Shown: positions 1-9,733 of the stretch, one piece after another | How positions within the stretch are numbered: position 1 is the stretch's first letter | Layout: each line of letters starts with the position of its first letter | Source: a virus | Virus record (IMG/VR): IMGVR_UViG_3300009503_000018 | Coordinates: 62,001 to 126,000 of that record | DNA length: 64,000 nt | Reading direction: 5' to 3' (one strand) | The notes under the pieces: generated by a model | Told to the model about the DNA's origin: nothing | Seen by the model: only the letters and a program-made list of their open reading frames with translations | Database searches by the model: none | Position numbers and translations under genes: made by a program

Positions 1-186
1 TTCTTGCTCGAACTCTTGAAATTTCTTTCGAATTTCTCCTACGGAAATAAAATCTGTGTCCGCCATATTTGATATATACTTTTCAAAGGCGGTGTGTATA
101 AGTGCGCATTTGTTCATGGACACGTACTCGCGAAGTACGTTTTGAACAATGTCTTTCGGGGCTTTGCTTTCTTTACTTTCTTCCAT
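1..186 (-). CDS. Hypothetical protein, cut by the left edge
   Basis: An open frame starts with ATG at 186 and runs 62 codons off the left edge without a stop. The N-terminus is hydrophilic (MEESKESKAPKDIV) and the rest looks helical and charged. Its start lies inside the end of the preceding gene (14-base overlap), the compact packing seen through this leftward block. No family is recognised. Confidence 0.6.
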   Translation of the reverse strand, partial: MEESKESKAPKDIVQNVLREYVSMNKCALIHTAFEKYISNMADTDFISVGEIRKKFQEFEQE

Positions 187-610
187 AAAGAATATCTACT
201 GTGTTTGGAGTAACATTCTCCGATGCCATATGATAGTGACCTTGTATCGCTAGACTTAGCAGATACTGAGGTGTAAAAATATATGTTTGTGTGACGCCCG
301 GAATGGCATTTAATAATTCGGAGAACTTCGTCCAATGATTTTTACGAATAGCGGCAATAATATAAACTTCATATAGTCCGTTTTTCCCGTTGTTAATCAG
401 CAAAACCAACTTTTTGAGCGCTTCATGGTTTGGCGGAAACAAAATATTTATTAATTTTATAAAAGCCTTGATAGATTCTGGTTCGCTGTACGGAAATTCC
501 CATATGACGCAACGCGCATCTTTAAAAAATCGGGACTCTATAATGTTTTGTGTTTGATAAAAAATAAAAGAGCATAATTTAGCAAATTTGAGTAAAAAGA
601 AATTCAACAC
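173..610 (-). CDS. Hypothetical protein, 145 aa
   Basis: The frame starts at a GTG (608-610) with a modest AGGA-like site upstream and encodes 145 residues rich in hydrophobic and aromatic positions, with no membrane segment or known motif that I can identify. It follows the primase-polymerase gene after a 58-base AT-rich gap and overlaps the next leftward gene by 14 bases. Its place next to replication genes suggests a replication role, but nothing in the sequence proves it. Confidence 0.6.
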   Translation of the reverse strand: MLNFFLLKFAKLCSFIFYQTQNIIESRFFKDARCVIWEFPYSEPESIKAFIKLINILFPPNHEALKKLVLLINNGKNGLYEVYIIAAIRKNHWTKFSELLNAIPGVTQTYIFTPQYLLSLAIQGHYHMASENVTPNTVDILYGRK

Positions 611-668
611 ATTTCGTCCTATTTTTAAGCGAATTTGATTTTATTTGTAACACATTTTAACAGTCATG

Positions 669-3083
669 TCAAGATTCAGCGTCAGAATAATTTCTCCTTT
701 CTGGAACTTTATTGTCCCACAAAGGATTCACATCAAAAACTTGACCACGATGTTGATGTCTCCCGTTCGTATTAGCATCACGAATAAAGCCACGGTCCAT
801 AAGATACAGTAAGGCATTTTCAATAACGCGTCCGTGTTTTTTGGTGCAACGAACCGCATCTTGTTTGGTGATTTGCTTTTTATTATTACGCGCGATATAT
901 AACAGAATATTTCTCGCAACGTCGTGGGACACTGAAGATTGCATTTGTTCATGGGCAGCAATCGCGTGAGAAATAAAATATGCGCCCAACTCTCTTGCAT
1001 TTGAGAATGTCCGTGCGTCGATTTCCCACTCCCACGGACACCCCTCGATGATGTTTTCAGCCATGTGAAATAAACCAGCGATACGAATAACGGCGCCCGC
1101 GAGTTTGGCTCCCCACTCTTTGAGTTCATCGCAGGTTGCTAAGACCCCGCCAGGTCGACACTGAGTATTAATCCATGTCCGAAACTCATCTAACAGCTCT
1201 TTTGCCTCCGACGATAGTGTCAAAACGTGCGGGACATCAGTTTCTCCTTCTATTGATTCTCGATATGGAATACTCAATAAGGCCCGAACGTTTTTTCGAT
1301 ATACGTCGAAAACGCGAAATGGGATTGTTTGTGGATTCATATTCTCTTTAAATTCTTTTTCTACCATACTATACAAGAACCGAGCATATAATCCACGGTA
1401 CGCCAAACCCGTTTTATCCAAAAGCCCTCGAAGTGATTTCGTCTGCGTGCAAATACCAATAGTCAAAGCGGGTTTTCGAATATCTTCTTCCCGCCGAGAT
1501 ATTCTATTGACTCGAATATCGTCGCCCGCATGACCCTTTAAATACACGTCAATATCAGGCTCTCCGTTGGTTTGGTAACGTCCATTCATCATAGCGAAGA
1601 TATCGCCTTCAGCACTCAAAATAGCCAATCGACCACTTTGTTCATAGAGCTTTGTTTTAATGGCTTGCGGCGTAATATCATCACCGATAAGGCTTGGAAG
1701 GATAGCCTTTTTTTCAAGTTCGGCGATTTTTTCGAGAATTTTGGTTGTTTCTTCGAGTATAGATGGTTCGTCTATACCCGCTTTCGCAGTCCGAGACCGG
1801 AGTGAGCGATACCGTGATTCAAGTAAATCCATATGGGCTTTGATTTTGCGAATTTCACTTTCTGCTCGTGTCTTCAGATACGACTCGTGTTCTTGTATTA
1901 CTTCGACCATATGCCGAAATACAACACCTTTGCGACTTCCCGGCGGTGCGCACACTACCGTAAACAAATTCAGCGGTTCACTCCAATCGCTTGTCACAAA
2001 TACGCGAACTTTTCGAGCACATCCTGTCGCTAATACTGAAAGAGCGCACATCGACGCCATGTCTACTGGAGTCTGTGTCGTTTCAGCTACGGCTTCAACA
2101 TAATTCTTTACCCATCCAGGAAAAACATGTGTCGGAAATGCCGGTAAATTGAGTTCGTCAAAGGCGACTGGGGCTTGCCATTCAACCGTTTCTACCGGTT
2201 GTTCATACGGACGACGAACATTTTTCCAGCTCGTTCCTGGAGCAAACTTGCGATACGCCCACTGGACTTGTTTGATTGCCTCGGCATGAGGATACGGCGG
2301 ATTACAATTATCGGCCGCTTGAAGAATCCAAGTCAAAGCCGTATCATATGAAAAATCTTGCGCTCGTAACGAGGCGGCGAGTCGAGTAATGGCATGATTG
2401 CGTTCGCCTTCCGGGACTCCGCACAAAGCACGAACAACATTGAAACGTTCTGATTCTCTTCCTTGCTCCAAGGAGGCGGCCGAAATCAGCGCAAGTACCC
2501 ATTCAGGAGCTTGAGCGACTGGGACTTCCCACGGTGCAGAGTCTTCGCACCACTCGTAATTTCCATTCGCATTCCGTGATGGTGGAAGAACCGCTTGTCC
2601 ACCTTCTCCGCGAACATCAATACCGATACCAGGAAACAATTTCGCTTTGGTCGGAATAGTAATAGTCGAAGGGCATTGAAAACAAATATGCCGTCCGTCG
2701 CTTCCGGTTTTTGCAATCGGGGTTGGCGGGATATCGCCATATTTTTTGATCAGTTCTACCCATTTTTCCACGCCCCCATCTTTAGTGTCAATATCGACCA
2801 GAAAAAGATTAGAAGCTTTGCCTGTCGCTACTCCAATATTGGAATTAGGCCAATAGTCCTTAAACCAAGCAACAATTTCTGTTGGTTCTGTCGTCGCTTT
2901 GAGCTGCCATTCATTAAAACGGGGATGTTTTCCTGGACTAAGACATTCGGATTTTCTCCAACACGTGCATTTTCCGTTTACACACGCATGGTTTGGAATA
3001 ATTCTCCACCCTAGTGTTGCATAGTACAGCGCGAATTCTAATGTTGTTTTTGGAATTTTAAAATCAGCCATACTAGAATTCAC
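669..3083 (-). CDS. Primase-polymerase / DUF3987 helicase-like fusion
   Basis: This 800-residue protein resembles two-domain phage replication proteins. Residues about 10-210 match the bifunctional primase/polymerase (Prim-Pol) fold, including the metal-binding stretch FLVDIDTKDGG, a cysteine group (CxCWRKSEC) and the region around GIDVRGEGGQAVLPPS. The C-terminal 450 residues resemble DUF3987 primase-associated ATPases, with a P-loop-like APPGSRKGVV in place of a standard Walker A and a middle coiled coil. It probably primes and unwinds DNA at the fork. The start is unsettled: GTG at 3083 overlaps the ribonucleotide reductase gene by 11 bases, while ATG at 3071 lies just past that gene's stop. 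The usual GKT/GKS is degenerate (SRKG), so ATPase activity is uncertain. Confidence 0.8.
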   Translation of the reverse strand: MNSSMADFKIPKTTLEFALYYATLGWRIIPNHACVNGKCTCWRKSECLSPGKHPRFNEWQLKATTEPTEIVAWFKDYWPNSNIGVATGKASNLFLVDIDTKDGGVEKWVELIKKYGDIPPTPIAKTGSDGRHICFQCPSTITIPTKAKLFPGIGIDVRGEGGQAVLPPSRNANGNYEWCEDSAPWEVPVAQAPEWVLALISAASLEQGRESERFNVVRALCGVPEGERNHAITRLAASLRAQDFSYDTALTWILQAADNCNPPYPHAEAIKQVQWAYRKFAPGTSWKNVRRPYEQPVETVEWQAPVAFDELNLPAFPTHVFPGWVKNYVEAVAETTQTPVDMASMCALSVLATGCARKVRVFVTSDWSEPLNLFTVVCAPPGSRKGVVFRHMVEVIQEHESYLKTRAESEIRKIKAHMDLLESRYRSLRSRTAKAGIDEPSILEETTKILEKIAELEKKAILPSLIGDDITPQAIKTKLYEQSGRLAILSAEGDIFAMMNGRYQTNGEPDIDVYLKGHAGDDIRVNRISRREEDIRKPALTIGICTQTKSLRGLLDKTGLAYRGLYARFLYSMVEKEFKENMNPQTIPFRVFDVYRKNVRALLSIPYRESIEGETDVPHVLTLSSEAKELLDEFRTWINTQCRPGGVLATCDELKEWGAKLAGAVIRIAGLFHMAENIIEGCPWEWEIDARTFSNARELGAYFISHAIAAHEQMQSSVSHDVARNILLYIARNNKKQITKQDAVRCTKKHGRVIENALLYLMDRGFIRDANTNGRHQHRGQVFDVNPLWDNKVPERRNYSDAES

Positions 3084-4782
3084 AAGTCCCCTTCGTACAT
3101 TGTAAACGAAGAGCCTCTTCCATGTCTAGTGGTTCAATCGGGCTTTTTCCTCGTGAGCTGTCTCGATACAAAGTCACGCCCTTCAATTGACCAATATATT
3201 TTCTCAAAATTGGATCGAGGTCTTCTCCTGTATATGATTTCGGCAGATTAATCGTTTTGGAGATTGCGTTATCCACATGCCGTTGACAAATCGCTTGAAT
3301 CTCTAAATGATCTTTGACAGAAATTTCAAGGGCAGATTCATACAACCGAACACGAGGATCGCCAGTGTCGCGTAAATCGACGAAAGGTTGGTGTTCGATA
3401 ATCTCTTCTTCTAGGCGATCTCCTGATCGGAATCTACGCCGATACGCGAATGCGTATAACGGTTCAATTCCGCTTGTGACATTAGAAACAATACTCGTTG
3501 TACCTGTCGGAGCACAAGTCAATAAAGCACAATTACGAATGCCGTTTCTCAGAATTCTCTCTCGGATACCAATGCTGAGATTTTTTTGACAAAACCCTGA
3601 CTCAACGAACTTGCCCCGGTTCAATGCCGGAAATTGACCTTTTTCAATGGCGAGGTCAATACTTGCTTCATACGCTTTCTTTTTGATGAATCGGAATACC
3701 TCGTCAACGGCGGCTTTCCCTTCGTCGGATGTGTATTTTTTTCCCAACAAGACCAACATATCGTGCAAGCCCATAACGCCAAGACCGATACGACGGACTT
3801 GTTTGCAATGCTCTTCAATTTCTTTGAGAGGATATGTATTTACATCTAAAACGTTATCCAAAAATCGTACAGCAATAGCAATCGTCCGTGCCAAACTGCG
3901 ACGATCTAATTCTCCATTGACGACAAATCGAGGCAATACAAGCGCACCCAAATCACAACATCCGTAGGCTTCCAAAGGGATTTCGCCGCACGGGTTTGTC
4001 GAAATGCACGGATGAGAATAATAAATGTTGTTCTGTTGATTCCACAACCAGCCATTAAGAATACCGGGCTCTCCACATGCAACAGCGTTGTCTAGAATTT
4101 TTTTCCACAATTCCCGAGCAGGTATGGTCTTTACTACTTGGTTATTCCACATAAATTCGTGGAGTTCGTCTCGTTCTACGCGCTTCAAGAATTTTGTCGG
4201 ATCCTCGTTCATAAAAACGACGCTGACGTTGGCATTAGTCAGTTTTTTGAGGTCGAGCTTTTTGTCCAGAAATTCAGGAATATCTGGATGATCGTGATTC
4301 AAACACAGCATTAGAGCTGTACGCCGTCCTCCTCCGGCGCGGATAACGTCTCCGGCAGCATTGATAATTTCCATAAGAGACACAGCTCCGGTTGCTGCTC
4401 CAGAATGTCCACGAATAACACTACCACGCGGACGAATTGGAGAAAAGTTTATTCCAATTCCTCCCCCCATACCAGACACAACAATCGAATCTGATACTGT
4501 CTTGCCCCATCCTTCGCGGGAGTCGCTTGTCGGCAAACAAAAACAATTCAGCAGTTGTCCACGGGGTCTGCCGCTACCATACCAAATACGACCACCCGGC
4601 ATAAACCGATTATTTACCAATTCGTTCCAAAATACTTCTTCGCACTCTTTGATTTTGTCGTTATTTTCGGCGGCCGCTACAACGCGAGCGACTCGTCGAC
4701 ACGCATCTTCCCACGTCTCGTCATGATTCAAGGCATACCGCTCTTTAAAAATTCGCATTGAAAAATCATTTTTTCCAACCAT
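3073..4782 (-). CDS. nrdJ: Class II (B12-dependent) ribonucleotide reductase
   Basis: The 569-residue protein would reduce ribonucleotides to deoxyribonucleotides for phage DNA synthesis using adenosylcobalamin. Visible hallmarks are the catalytic loop NPCGEIPL (about residues 263-270), the N-terminal cysteine region LLNCFCLP, the CAPTGTTS loop, MGGGIGINF, and a C-terminal cysteine pair CTKGTC that would be re-reduced by thioredoxin-like donors. It is short compared with cellular NrdJ, as is common in phages. I chose ATG 4782 because GAGGA lies 9 bases upstream; a longer TTG start at 4803 is less likely. There is no separate small subunit gene nearby, consistent with class II. It ends inside the start region of the primase-polymerase gene. 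Confidence 0.92.
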   Translation of the reverse strand: MVGKNDFSMRIFKERYALNHDETWEDACRRVARVVAAAENNDKIKECEEVFWNELVNNRFMPGGRIWYGSGRPRGQLLNCFCLPTSDSREGWGKTVSDSIVVSGMGGGIGINFSPIRPRGSVIRGHSGAATGAVSLMEIINAAGDVIRAGGGRRTALMLCLNHDHPDIPEFLDKKLDLKKLTNANVSVVFMNEDPTKFLKRVERDELHEFMWNNQVVKTIPARELWKKILDNAVACGEPGILNGWLWNQQNNIYYSHPCISTNPCGEIPLEAYGCCDLGALVLPRFVVNGELDRRSLARTIAIAVRFLDNVLDVNTYPLKEIEEHCKQVRRIGLGVMGLHDMLVLLGKKYTSDEGKAAVDEVFRFIKKKAYEASIDLAIEKGQFPALNRGKFVESGFCQKNLSIGIRERILRNGIRNCALLTCAPTGTTSIVSNVTSGIEPLYAFAYRRRFRSGDRLEEEIIEHQPFVDLRDTGDPRVRLYESALEISVKDHLEIQAICQRHVDNAISKTINLPKSYTGEDLDPILRKYIGQLKGVTLYRDSSRGKSPIEPLDMEEALRLQCTKGTCEF

Positions 4783-4848
4783 CTCTTTTCTTCCTCGCCC
4801 CAATAGTGTTGATAGTAATCCTAACTCTTTTCTGCGTCCCCAAAAAGT

Positions 4849-6597
4849 TCATGCGAGATAAGCAAGGAGTTCTTCTTTTTTCAACGCAATCAACTGTGCA
4901 TCTTCCAATGTAAGAGCGTCGAATATGTCTTGACGTTTCTTTAAGACTGCGTTGACTAATTGATCCACGGACTTCGCCGCTTCGATTGTGATAATTAATG
5001 CGGGGTCCGTATTTGATCGACGATCTATTCTGTCCAATGACTGACGATACAATGGCAAATACCACGGTTTCTCTAAATAGACCGCTGTTCGACAAACCTT
5101 TAACCAATCAATGCTCGTTCCAGCTTTTTCCGGAATAGACACGACAATTCGGGCTTTCTTTGATAAAACAGCGTCTCGCACTGTTCGGTCGTCCGAACCA
5201 CCGTAATATGCAACGGCATGATAACGTTTATATCTCTGGACTAATTTATCAACCGACTCTCTCCACTGCGTCCATACTAAAAGTTGAGCATCAGGATTGC
5301 TCAAAATTTCCTCAACCACATCGTCTAATTCGAGATATTTTGCTGAATCACCAGAAAATTTTTTAAACCCAGCAATATGTGGATGATTCAGGATTTGTCG
5401 GAGACGTAACACGCGCGTTCCCGCCCCTACAACAGAGACCGTATCTCCTTCCGATGTCTGAATTTCAGCGTGAATGGCTTTTTTCATTTCATTGTAAATT
5501 TTCTCTTGACCTCCACGCAGCGTAACAACACGTGTTTGAAAAATCTTTGAAGGACGATTCAACACTTCAGATTTCAAAAATCGAATTGATGCGCACTCCA
5601 TCCAATCTTTGAGCGTTTGAAGATTTTTGAACCCCGTTTCGACCATCACACGCCTGTGACCAAAAAATCGCAGTTTCCGTTCAACAAAGTAATTATAAAA
5701 AACAGAATACGGAGGAAAGTACCGATTTGGGCAATGTTCAACTAATTTCAACGGTGCCCACGCGCTTTTTGGATTTCCGTCAATGGCGGTTCCCGTCGCG
5801 CACACGAGTTTAACATCTCCCCACCGCTGAATCAAATCCATGATTCTCTTGTGCCGCTTGGCATTCGGATTTTTTAAGGTGTGACATTCGTCGAGAGCGA
5901 CAAAGTCAAACTTCAACTTCTTAAAAGAGTCGAATACTCTAACACGGCTCTTGGAATCTTGATATAATGCATCGTAATGCAAGATTAAGAGATCATAATT
6001 ATTATTTTGAAACTCTTGGAGATCACGAAGGACCGCTTGAGTGCCATTCCCAACACACAACGCCTTTAATGTTGTGTGCCGCTTGACTTCTTCTATCCAA
6101 TCTAATTTTCCCGAATTCAAACACAATACTAGCCCTTTATTGCACACACCTGTCGATTTCCAATACAAAAATGTGTATAAGAGTATGAGAGTTTTCCCAA
6201 GTCCAGTTTCCGAAGCTTCAAGTGATCGTCCACGTTCGATATGGAATTTAATACACTGGAGCTGGTCAGGATATGGCTTTGTCTTCGCGCCCTGAATTTT
6301 TTCGAGCAAAGTTTCATCTGGCGGAGCTTTTTTGAGAGTTAGTAAATACTGGCGTCGTTCCTCAAACTGATCAATAAAGTCTTTTGCTTCTAAGGACATT
6401 TCTCCTTTATCAGGAGCTTGTAACGTATTCAAGCGGTGGGCGAATATGTGGAAATCGTGGACGCCAATAAGCCACGCCCGACACTTCTCATCGTATTTTG
6501 CCGTGAGAAGAGACCGAATCGCGGTAATTGCTTGTTGAGAAGCGTCAGTGAATTCGATTTTTAAACGGCCGTTATCCGCCACATCAACAAAAATCAT
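4849..6597 (-). CDS. SNF2-like superfamily II helicase
   Basis: The 582-residue protein carries the SF2 helicase motifs in order: SETGLGKT (Walker A, about residue 133), DECH box in VALDECHTLKNP, motif III CATGTAIDG, motif V around IVVSIPEKAGTSIDW and motif VI QSLDRIDRR. The pattern, including the motif II flanks and the short N-terminal beta-rich region, resembles SNF2/SMARCAL1-like DNA translocases more than DEAD RNA helicases. It probably remodels replication forks or recombination intermediates. It lies between the polymerase side and the reductase gene, 66 bases from the latter. ATG 6597 has no strong ribosome-binding site. Confidence 0.85.
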   Translation of the reverse strand: MIFVDVADNGRLKIEFTDASQQAITAIRSLLTAKYDEKCRAWLIGVHDFHIFAHRLNTLQAPDKGEMSLEAKDFIDQFEERRQYLLTLKKAPPDETLLEKIQGAKTKPYPDQLQCIKFHIERGRSLEASETGLGKTLILLYTFLYWKSTGVCNKGLVLCLNSGKLDWIEEVKRHTTLKALCVGNGTQAVLRDLQEFQNNNYDLLILHYDALYQDSKSRVRVFDSFKKLKFDFVALDECHTLKNPNAKRHKRIMDLIQRWGDVKLVCATGTAIDGNPKSAWAPLKLVEHCPNRYFPPYSVFYNYFVERKLRFFGHRRVMVETGFKNLQTLKDWMECASIRFLKSEVLNRPSKIFQTRVVTLRGGQEKIYNEMKKAIHAEIQTSEGDTVSVVGAGTRVLRLRQILNHPHIAGFKKFSGDSAKYLELDDVVEEILSNPDAQLLVWTQWRESVDKLVQRYKRYHAVAYYGGSDDRTVRDAVLSKKARIVVSIPEKAGTSIDWLKVCRTAVYLEKPWYLPLYRQSLDRIDRRSNTDPALIITIEAAKSVDQLVNAVLKKRQDIFDALTLEDAQLIALKKEELLAYLA

Positions 6598-6622
6598 ATT
6601 CTTTACTGCGAAACTAGAATTT

Positions 6623-6910
6623 TTATTTTGCTGATGCTTTTTTCCGACCTGCCTGCATAGCCGCTTTTTGTGCTTCTGTCAGGACTTTTCCTTCTCTCTT
6701 TCTCTTTTTTCGTGGGAGTTTAATCCAGTCTTTAGGAACAATCCAAGACCAGGAATCAGTTGCTCCGGGCCACATGGGCTGTGGCGGACCGAGGCGACGT
6801 GTAAGCTTCTTCAGCAACACCGGCGATGTAGTTTCTATCCATGCCGTGTCTTCTCCGTCGTTGAATCCAATGATTGTTTCTCTTTCGATTTTAGTCCGAG
6901 ACTTCGCCAT
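6623..6910 (-). CDS. Small basic hypothetical protein, 95 aa
   Basis: ATG 6910 is preceded by GGAGG at good spacing. The protein has a neutral N-terminal half with several Trp residues (WIETTSP, SWSWIVPKDW) and a very basic C-terminal tail (KLPRKKRKRE... GRKKASAK), which suggests nucleic-acid contact. It sits directly after the DNA polymerase gene and before the helicase gene, so it may be a polymerase or helicase accessory factor; this is inference only. Confidence 0.65.
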   Translation of the reverse strand: MAKSRTKIERETIIGFNDGEDTAWIETTSPVLLKKLTRRLGPPQPMWPGATDSWSWIVPKDWIKLPRKKRKREGKVLTEAQKAAMQAGRKKASAK

Positions 6911-6932
6911 TTGTACCTCCTATACTTTGCGA

Positions 6933-9083
6933 TTATTTTAGGTCGGCCCAGGATTTTCCAATTTTCGGTTTGAATTTGAGAGGAACCGAAATATATTCTT
7001 GCACGCTTGTCATGGCTTTTTCAAAATCCTGTGCAAACAAATCGACGTTTTGATCAGCACGTACACTGAAAATTACTTCATCATGCACATATAAGTACAA
7101 CACAGCGTCCAAGTTGTGCCGTTTTATGAGTTCTCCAACCCGGACAATACCCAAATTAGTAATATCGGCCGCAGACCCTTGAATCTTCGTATTGACAATT
7201 TGTCTTTCTACATGTTCGATTTCACGCTTCAATCGGCGACACTCGACTGTATAATAGCACTCCCACAAAAAAGGGCAAGTTGCACACGTGTCTTTTTTGT
7301 AGGTTTTAAGCAATGGTCGGATTTTTTCGGCTCGGTCTCTTGTCCATTCGTGCAAATCCATACCCAAGTCATATTGTATGGACATAGCGACTCCGCCGTA
7401 TTTTTTCATTTGACCATAACATGCGGGCGGCTGTCGTGGATATGGGGGTGTGTCACGAGGCGGAAGCTTTTTTATGTCGGGAATGTACCGCCGGCGCCCA
7501 AACAGCATTTCCACATAGCCTTGGGCTCGTGCTAGAGAAACCTCGTGTTTCGCCCACGGCTTAATATATTTATAAATACGGAAGAATTTTTCATAGTACT
7601 CTTTTGCGGCAGGAACATCACAATCGAGTTGTCGAGCAAGCCCAAATGCGGTTTCCAAATACAGCAAAGCAAAATTGATACTTTTGGCGAGTCGACGAGC
7701 CTCTGGAAATAATGTTTCTACTTCTTCAACCCGGCATGGCAAATTCAACATCGCTACAGCCGTAGACGAATGAATGTCTTTATCGTGATGGTAAATTTTT
7801 AATAGTTCAGGATCTTGACAATAATGCGTCAATACCCGAGCTTCCAATTGGCTGTGATCACCGCCACACAAGACCCAACCCTCTTCCGCCACAAACGCTT
7901 TTCGGACAAGGGGGCCATGTGGAATTTGGTGCAATCGCGCCATACTGAGCCGGCCGGTTCGTGTTCCATGAATTTTTGGATCTGTCCGATAAAACCCGTC
8001 AGGACCAATATCAGATAGCAACCCAGTAAAATACGTGCTTTTAAGTTTTTCGGCAGCCCGATATTCAATAATATAATCAACAACCGGGTGAGTTCCACGA
8101 AGCCGTTTTAGCTCGGCTTCATCGGTACTGTACCCCTTTTTTGTTTTACGCCCCCCCGGTAATTTCAACGTGTCATATAAGAGTTCTCGTAATTGATCTG
8201 GTGAGCTTGGATTAAATACTGGATTACCGACGATTGTACGGATTTGATCTATTAAAATTTTTATTTCTGCATTATACCAATTTTCGCCATTTTCGAGATA
8301 TTCCGTATCAAGACAGACTCCGTGTACACGCATATCGAGGGCTGTGCGGGCAAGCGGCATTGTAATAACAGTATAGATGGGCTGTGTAGTCGGTAACAGC
8401 GATTGTTCAAGAATGTCATCGAGTCTTCGGGTCCAAACGGCATCTCCAGCACCATATTCTGCAACATACTGTACAGGAATTAACCAGTATTTCGGATTTT
8501 CGTCTGTACCTCCTACCGCTTTATTCCACCGCTTGAGTTCGACTTCATACCAATCGGCGTCAGGATGAATTTTTTTCACCGCCAGTTCTTTAAGACTATG
8601 CTGTGAGTCTGCATCCACAACATGAGATTTCAACATCGTGTCGCTGTAAATACCGCGAACCACAATATCAAAATTGAAATAGATAATCGGAATATCATAT
8701 AGCAAATTATGAAATATCTTTTTTATATCACTTTCTAAAAATGACTTTAAAAAATCAACAAGATAACGGAACTTTTTTTCGCTGTTCCAGTATATTGTTC
8801 CTTCTGGGGAATTATACATCGGAATATAATATCCTTCTTCCCACGGCGGGAAAGATAGGCAAATCCCGATTACCTTGTCTCGGTCAACATGTAGACCGGT
8901 TGTTTCAGTGTCCACAGCCGCTCGTGATGCGTGCTCAGCGACCTTTTCTAAGGCTTTAATAGTTTCATCAGATTCTACAAGGATGGGACGAAAGAGGTTA
9001 GGACACGGCCGAACCGGAGGAGGGAGAACAACCTGGGGTGGTACACCCTCTTTCGGCGGTTGAAGATCCGTGTACTTGTTCAT
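6933..9083 (-). CDS. Family A DNA polymerase with 3'-5' exonuclease
   Basis: The 716-residue replicative polymerase has an N-terminal DnaQ-like exonuclease (motif I AVDTETTGLH, about residue 56) and a polymerase domain with motif A GDHSQLEAR, motif B RRLAKSINFALLY and motif C YVHDEVIF. In motif B the catalytic Arg, Lys, Phe and Tyr are kept, but the two usual glycines are Ala and Leu. Between motifs B and C is a cysteine cluster, C600-x2-C603-x5-C609-x5-C615, that could bind zinc or an iron-sulfur cluster and is not part of the standard PolA core. No 5' nuclease domain is present. The ATG overlaps the stop of the preceding gene (ATGA), implying coupled translation. Confidence 0.93.
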   Translation of the reverse strand: MNKYTDLQPPKEGVPPQVVLPPPVRPCPNLFRPILVESDETIKALEKVAEHASRAAVDTETTGLHVDRDKVIGICLSFPPWEEGYYIPMYNSPEGTIYWNSEKKFRYLVDFLKSFLESDIKKIFHNLLYDIPIIYFNFDIVVRGIYSDTMLKSHVVDADSQHSLKELAVKKIHPDADWYEVELKRWNKAVGGTDENPKYWLIPVQYVAEYGAGDAVWTRRLDDILEQSLLPTTQPIYTVITMPLARTALDMRVHGVCLDTEYLENGENWYNAEIKILIDQIRTIVGNPVFNPSSPDQLRELLYDTLKLPGGRKTKKGYSTDEAELKRLRGTHPVVDYIIEYRAAEKLKSTYFTGLLSDIGPDGFYRTDPKIHGTRTGRLSMARLHQIPHGPLVRKAFVAEEGWVLCGGDHSQLEARVLTHYCQDPELLKIYHHDKDIHSSTAVAMLNLPCRVEEVETLFPEARRLAKSINFALLYLETAFGLARQLDCDVPAAKEYYEKFFRIYKYIKPWAKHEVSLARAQGYVEMLFGRRRYIPDIKKLPPRDTPPYPRQPPACYGQMKKYGGVAMSIQYDLGMDLHEWTRDRAEKIRPLLKTYKKDTCATCPFLWECYYTVECRRLKREIEHVERQIVNTKIQGSAADITNLGIVRVGELIKRHNLDAVLYLYVHDEVIFSVRADQNVDLFAQDFEKAMTSVQEYISVPLKFKPKIGKSWADLK

Positions 9084-9733
9084 CGCTTAAAACACTTATA
9101 CCGACCGAACGATTCGACAATGCGGTATCCGTGAGCCTCTTGTGCGGTTAATGCTGTGACTTGCGCAATAACTGCATCGACTTTGGTCGCAGCCTCTTTG
9201 CGTAAAGAGAGGACTGTCGCCTTTACATCACCGAGCGTAGTCCAATTCCGAATAAAAATATCCAAGACGAGGCGGCGAAGCGAATCTCGCCGAAACGGAT
9301 TAACCGCAGGTTGAAGCGATATGCTAACACCGTGCGCCCGAATCCGCTGTCGATCATTTTGTTCTTGCACGGCATTATATTGTGGAGATTCCTGGCGCGC
9401 AAACAACTCGTCTGACTCAGCCAAGACTTGCTCATACGATTTTTTCGAACAGTGTATCGCGTTGATGGGAATATTCATTGACAACAATTTCGCGACTAAG
9501 CAGGACTTTGCTAATGCACATTCATACGGCTCCCCCTCATGAAGAGGGAGCTGGGGATTACACACTCCTGACTCAAGGTTTGGGTCAGAAAAACAGGGGG
9601 GAATTTTTGATGTCGGGATTGACTCGGAAAGTCCCTCAACGATTTCGATCAATCGCTGTTTATCCCCTTTAAATTCTGGACGTGCAATGTCGTTAACAAT
9701 AACGTCGAAATTTTTGTTTTCTGGCTTTTGCAT
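9080..9733 (-). CDS. Hypothetical cysteine-containing protein, 217 aa
   Basis: The frame begins with ATG 9733, which overlaps the stop of the preceding 56-aa gene by one base (TGATG), and ends in an ATGA overlap with the polymerase gene. Several cysteines (PPCFSDP, GVCNPQ, YECALAKSC, IHCSKKS) sit in the first half and could form a metal site; the second half is helical and basic. The tight coupling to the polymerase suggests a replication accessory protein, but I do not recognise the family. Confidence 0.7.
   Translation of the reverse strand: MQKPENKNFDVIVNDIARPEFKGDKQRLIEIVEGLSESIPTSKIPPCFSDPNLESGVCNPQLPLHEGEPYECALAKSCLVAKLLSMNIPINAIHCSKKSYEQVLAESDELFARQESPQYNAVQEQNDRQRIRAHGVSISLQPAVNPFRRDSLRRLVLDIFIRNWTTLGDVKATVLSLRKEAATKVDAVIAQVTALTAQEAHGYRIVESFGRYKCFKR

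Noticed and set aside
611-668. TTACAA/TTAAAA promoter for the 145-aa gene
   Set aside because: Weak in both boxes with a 16-bp spacer; AT-rich sequence makes chance matches likely.
1572-2103. Rightward ORFs of 77-147 aa inside the primase-polymerase gene
   Set aside because: They lie opposite a well-supported 800-aa gene, have low-complexity Ser/Arg/Phe-rich sequence and no ribosome-binding site.
4766-5107. Leftward 113-aa ORF overlapping the helicase end
   Set aside because: It is another frame of the helicase gene; the helicase frame carries the conserved motif VI here.
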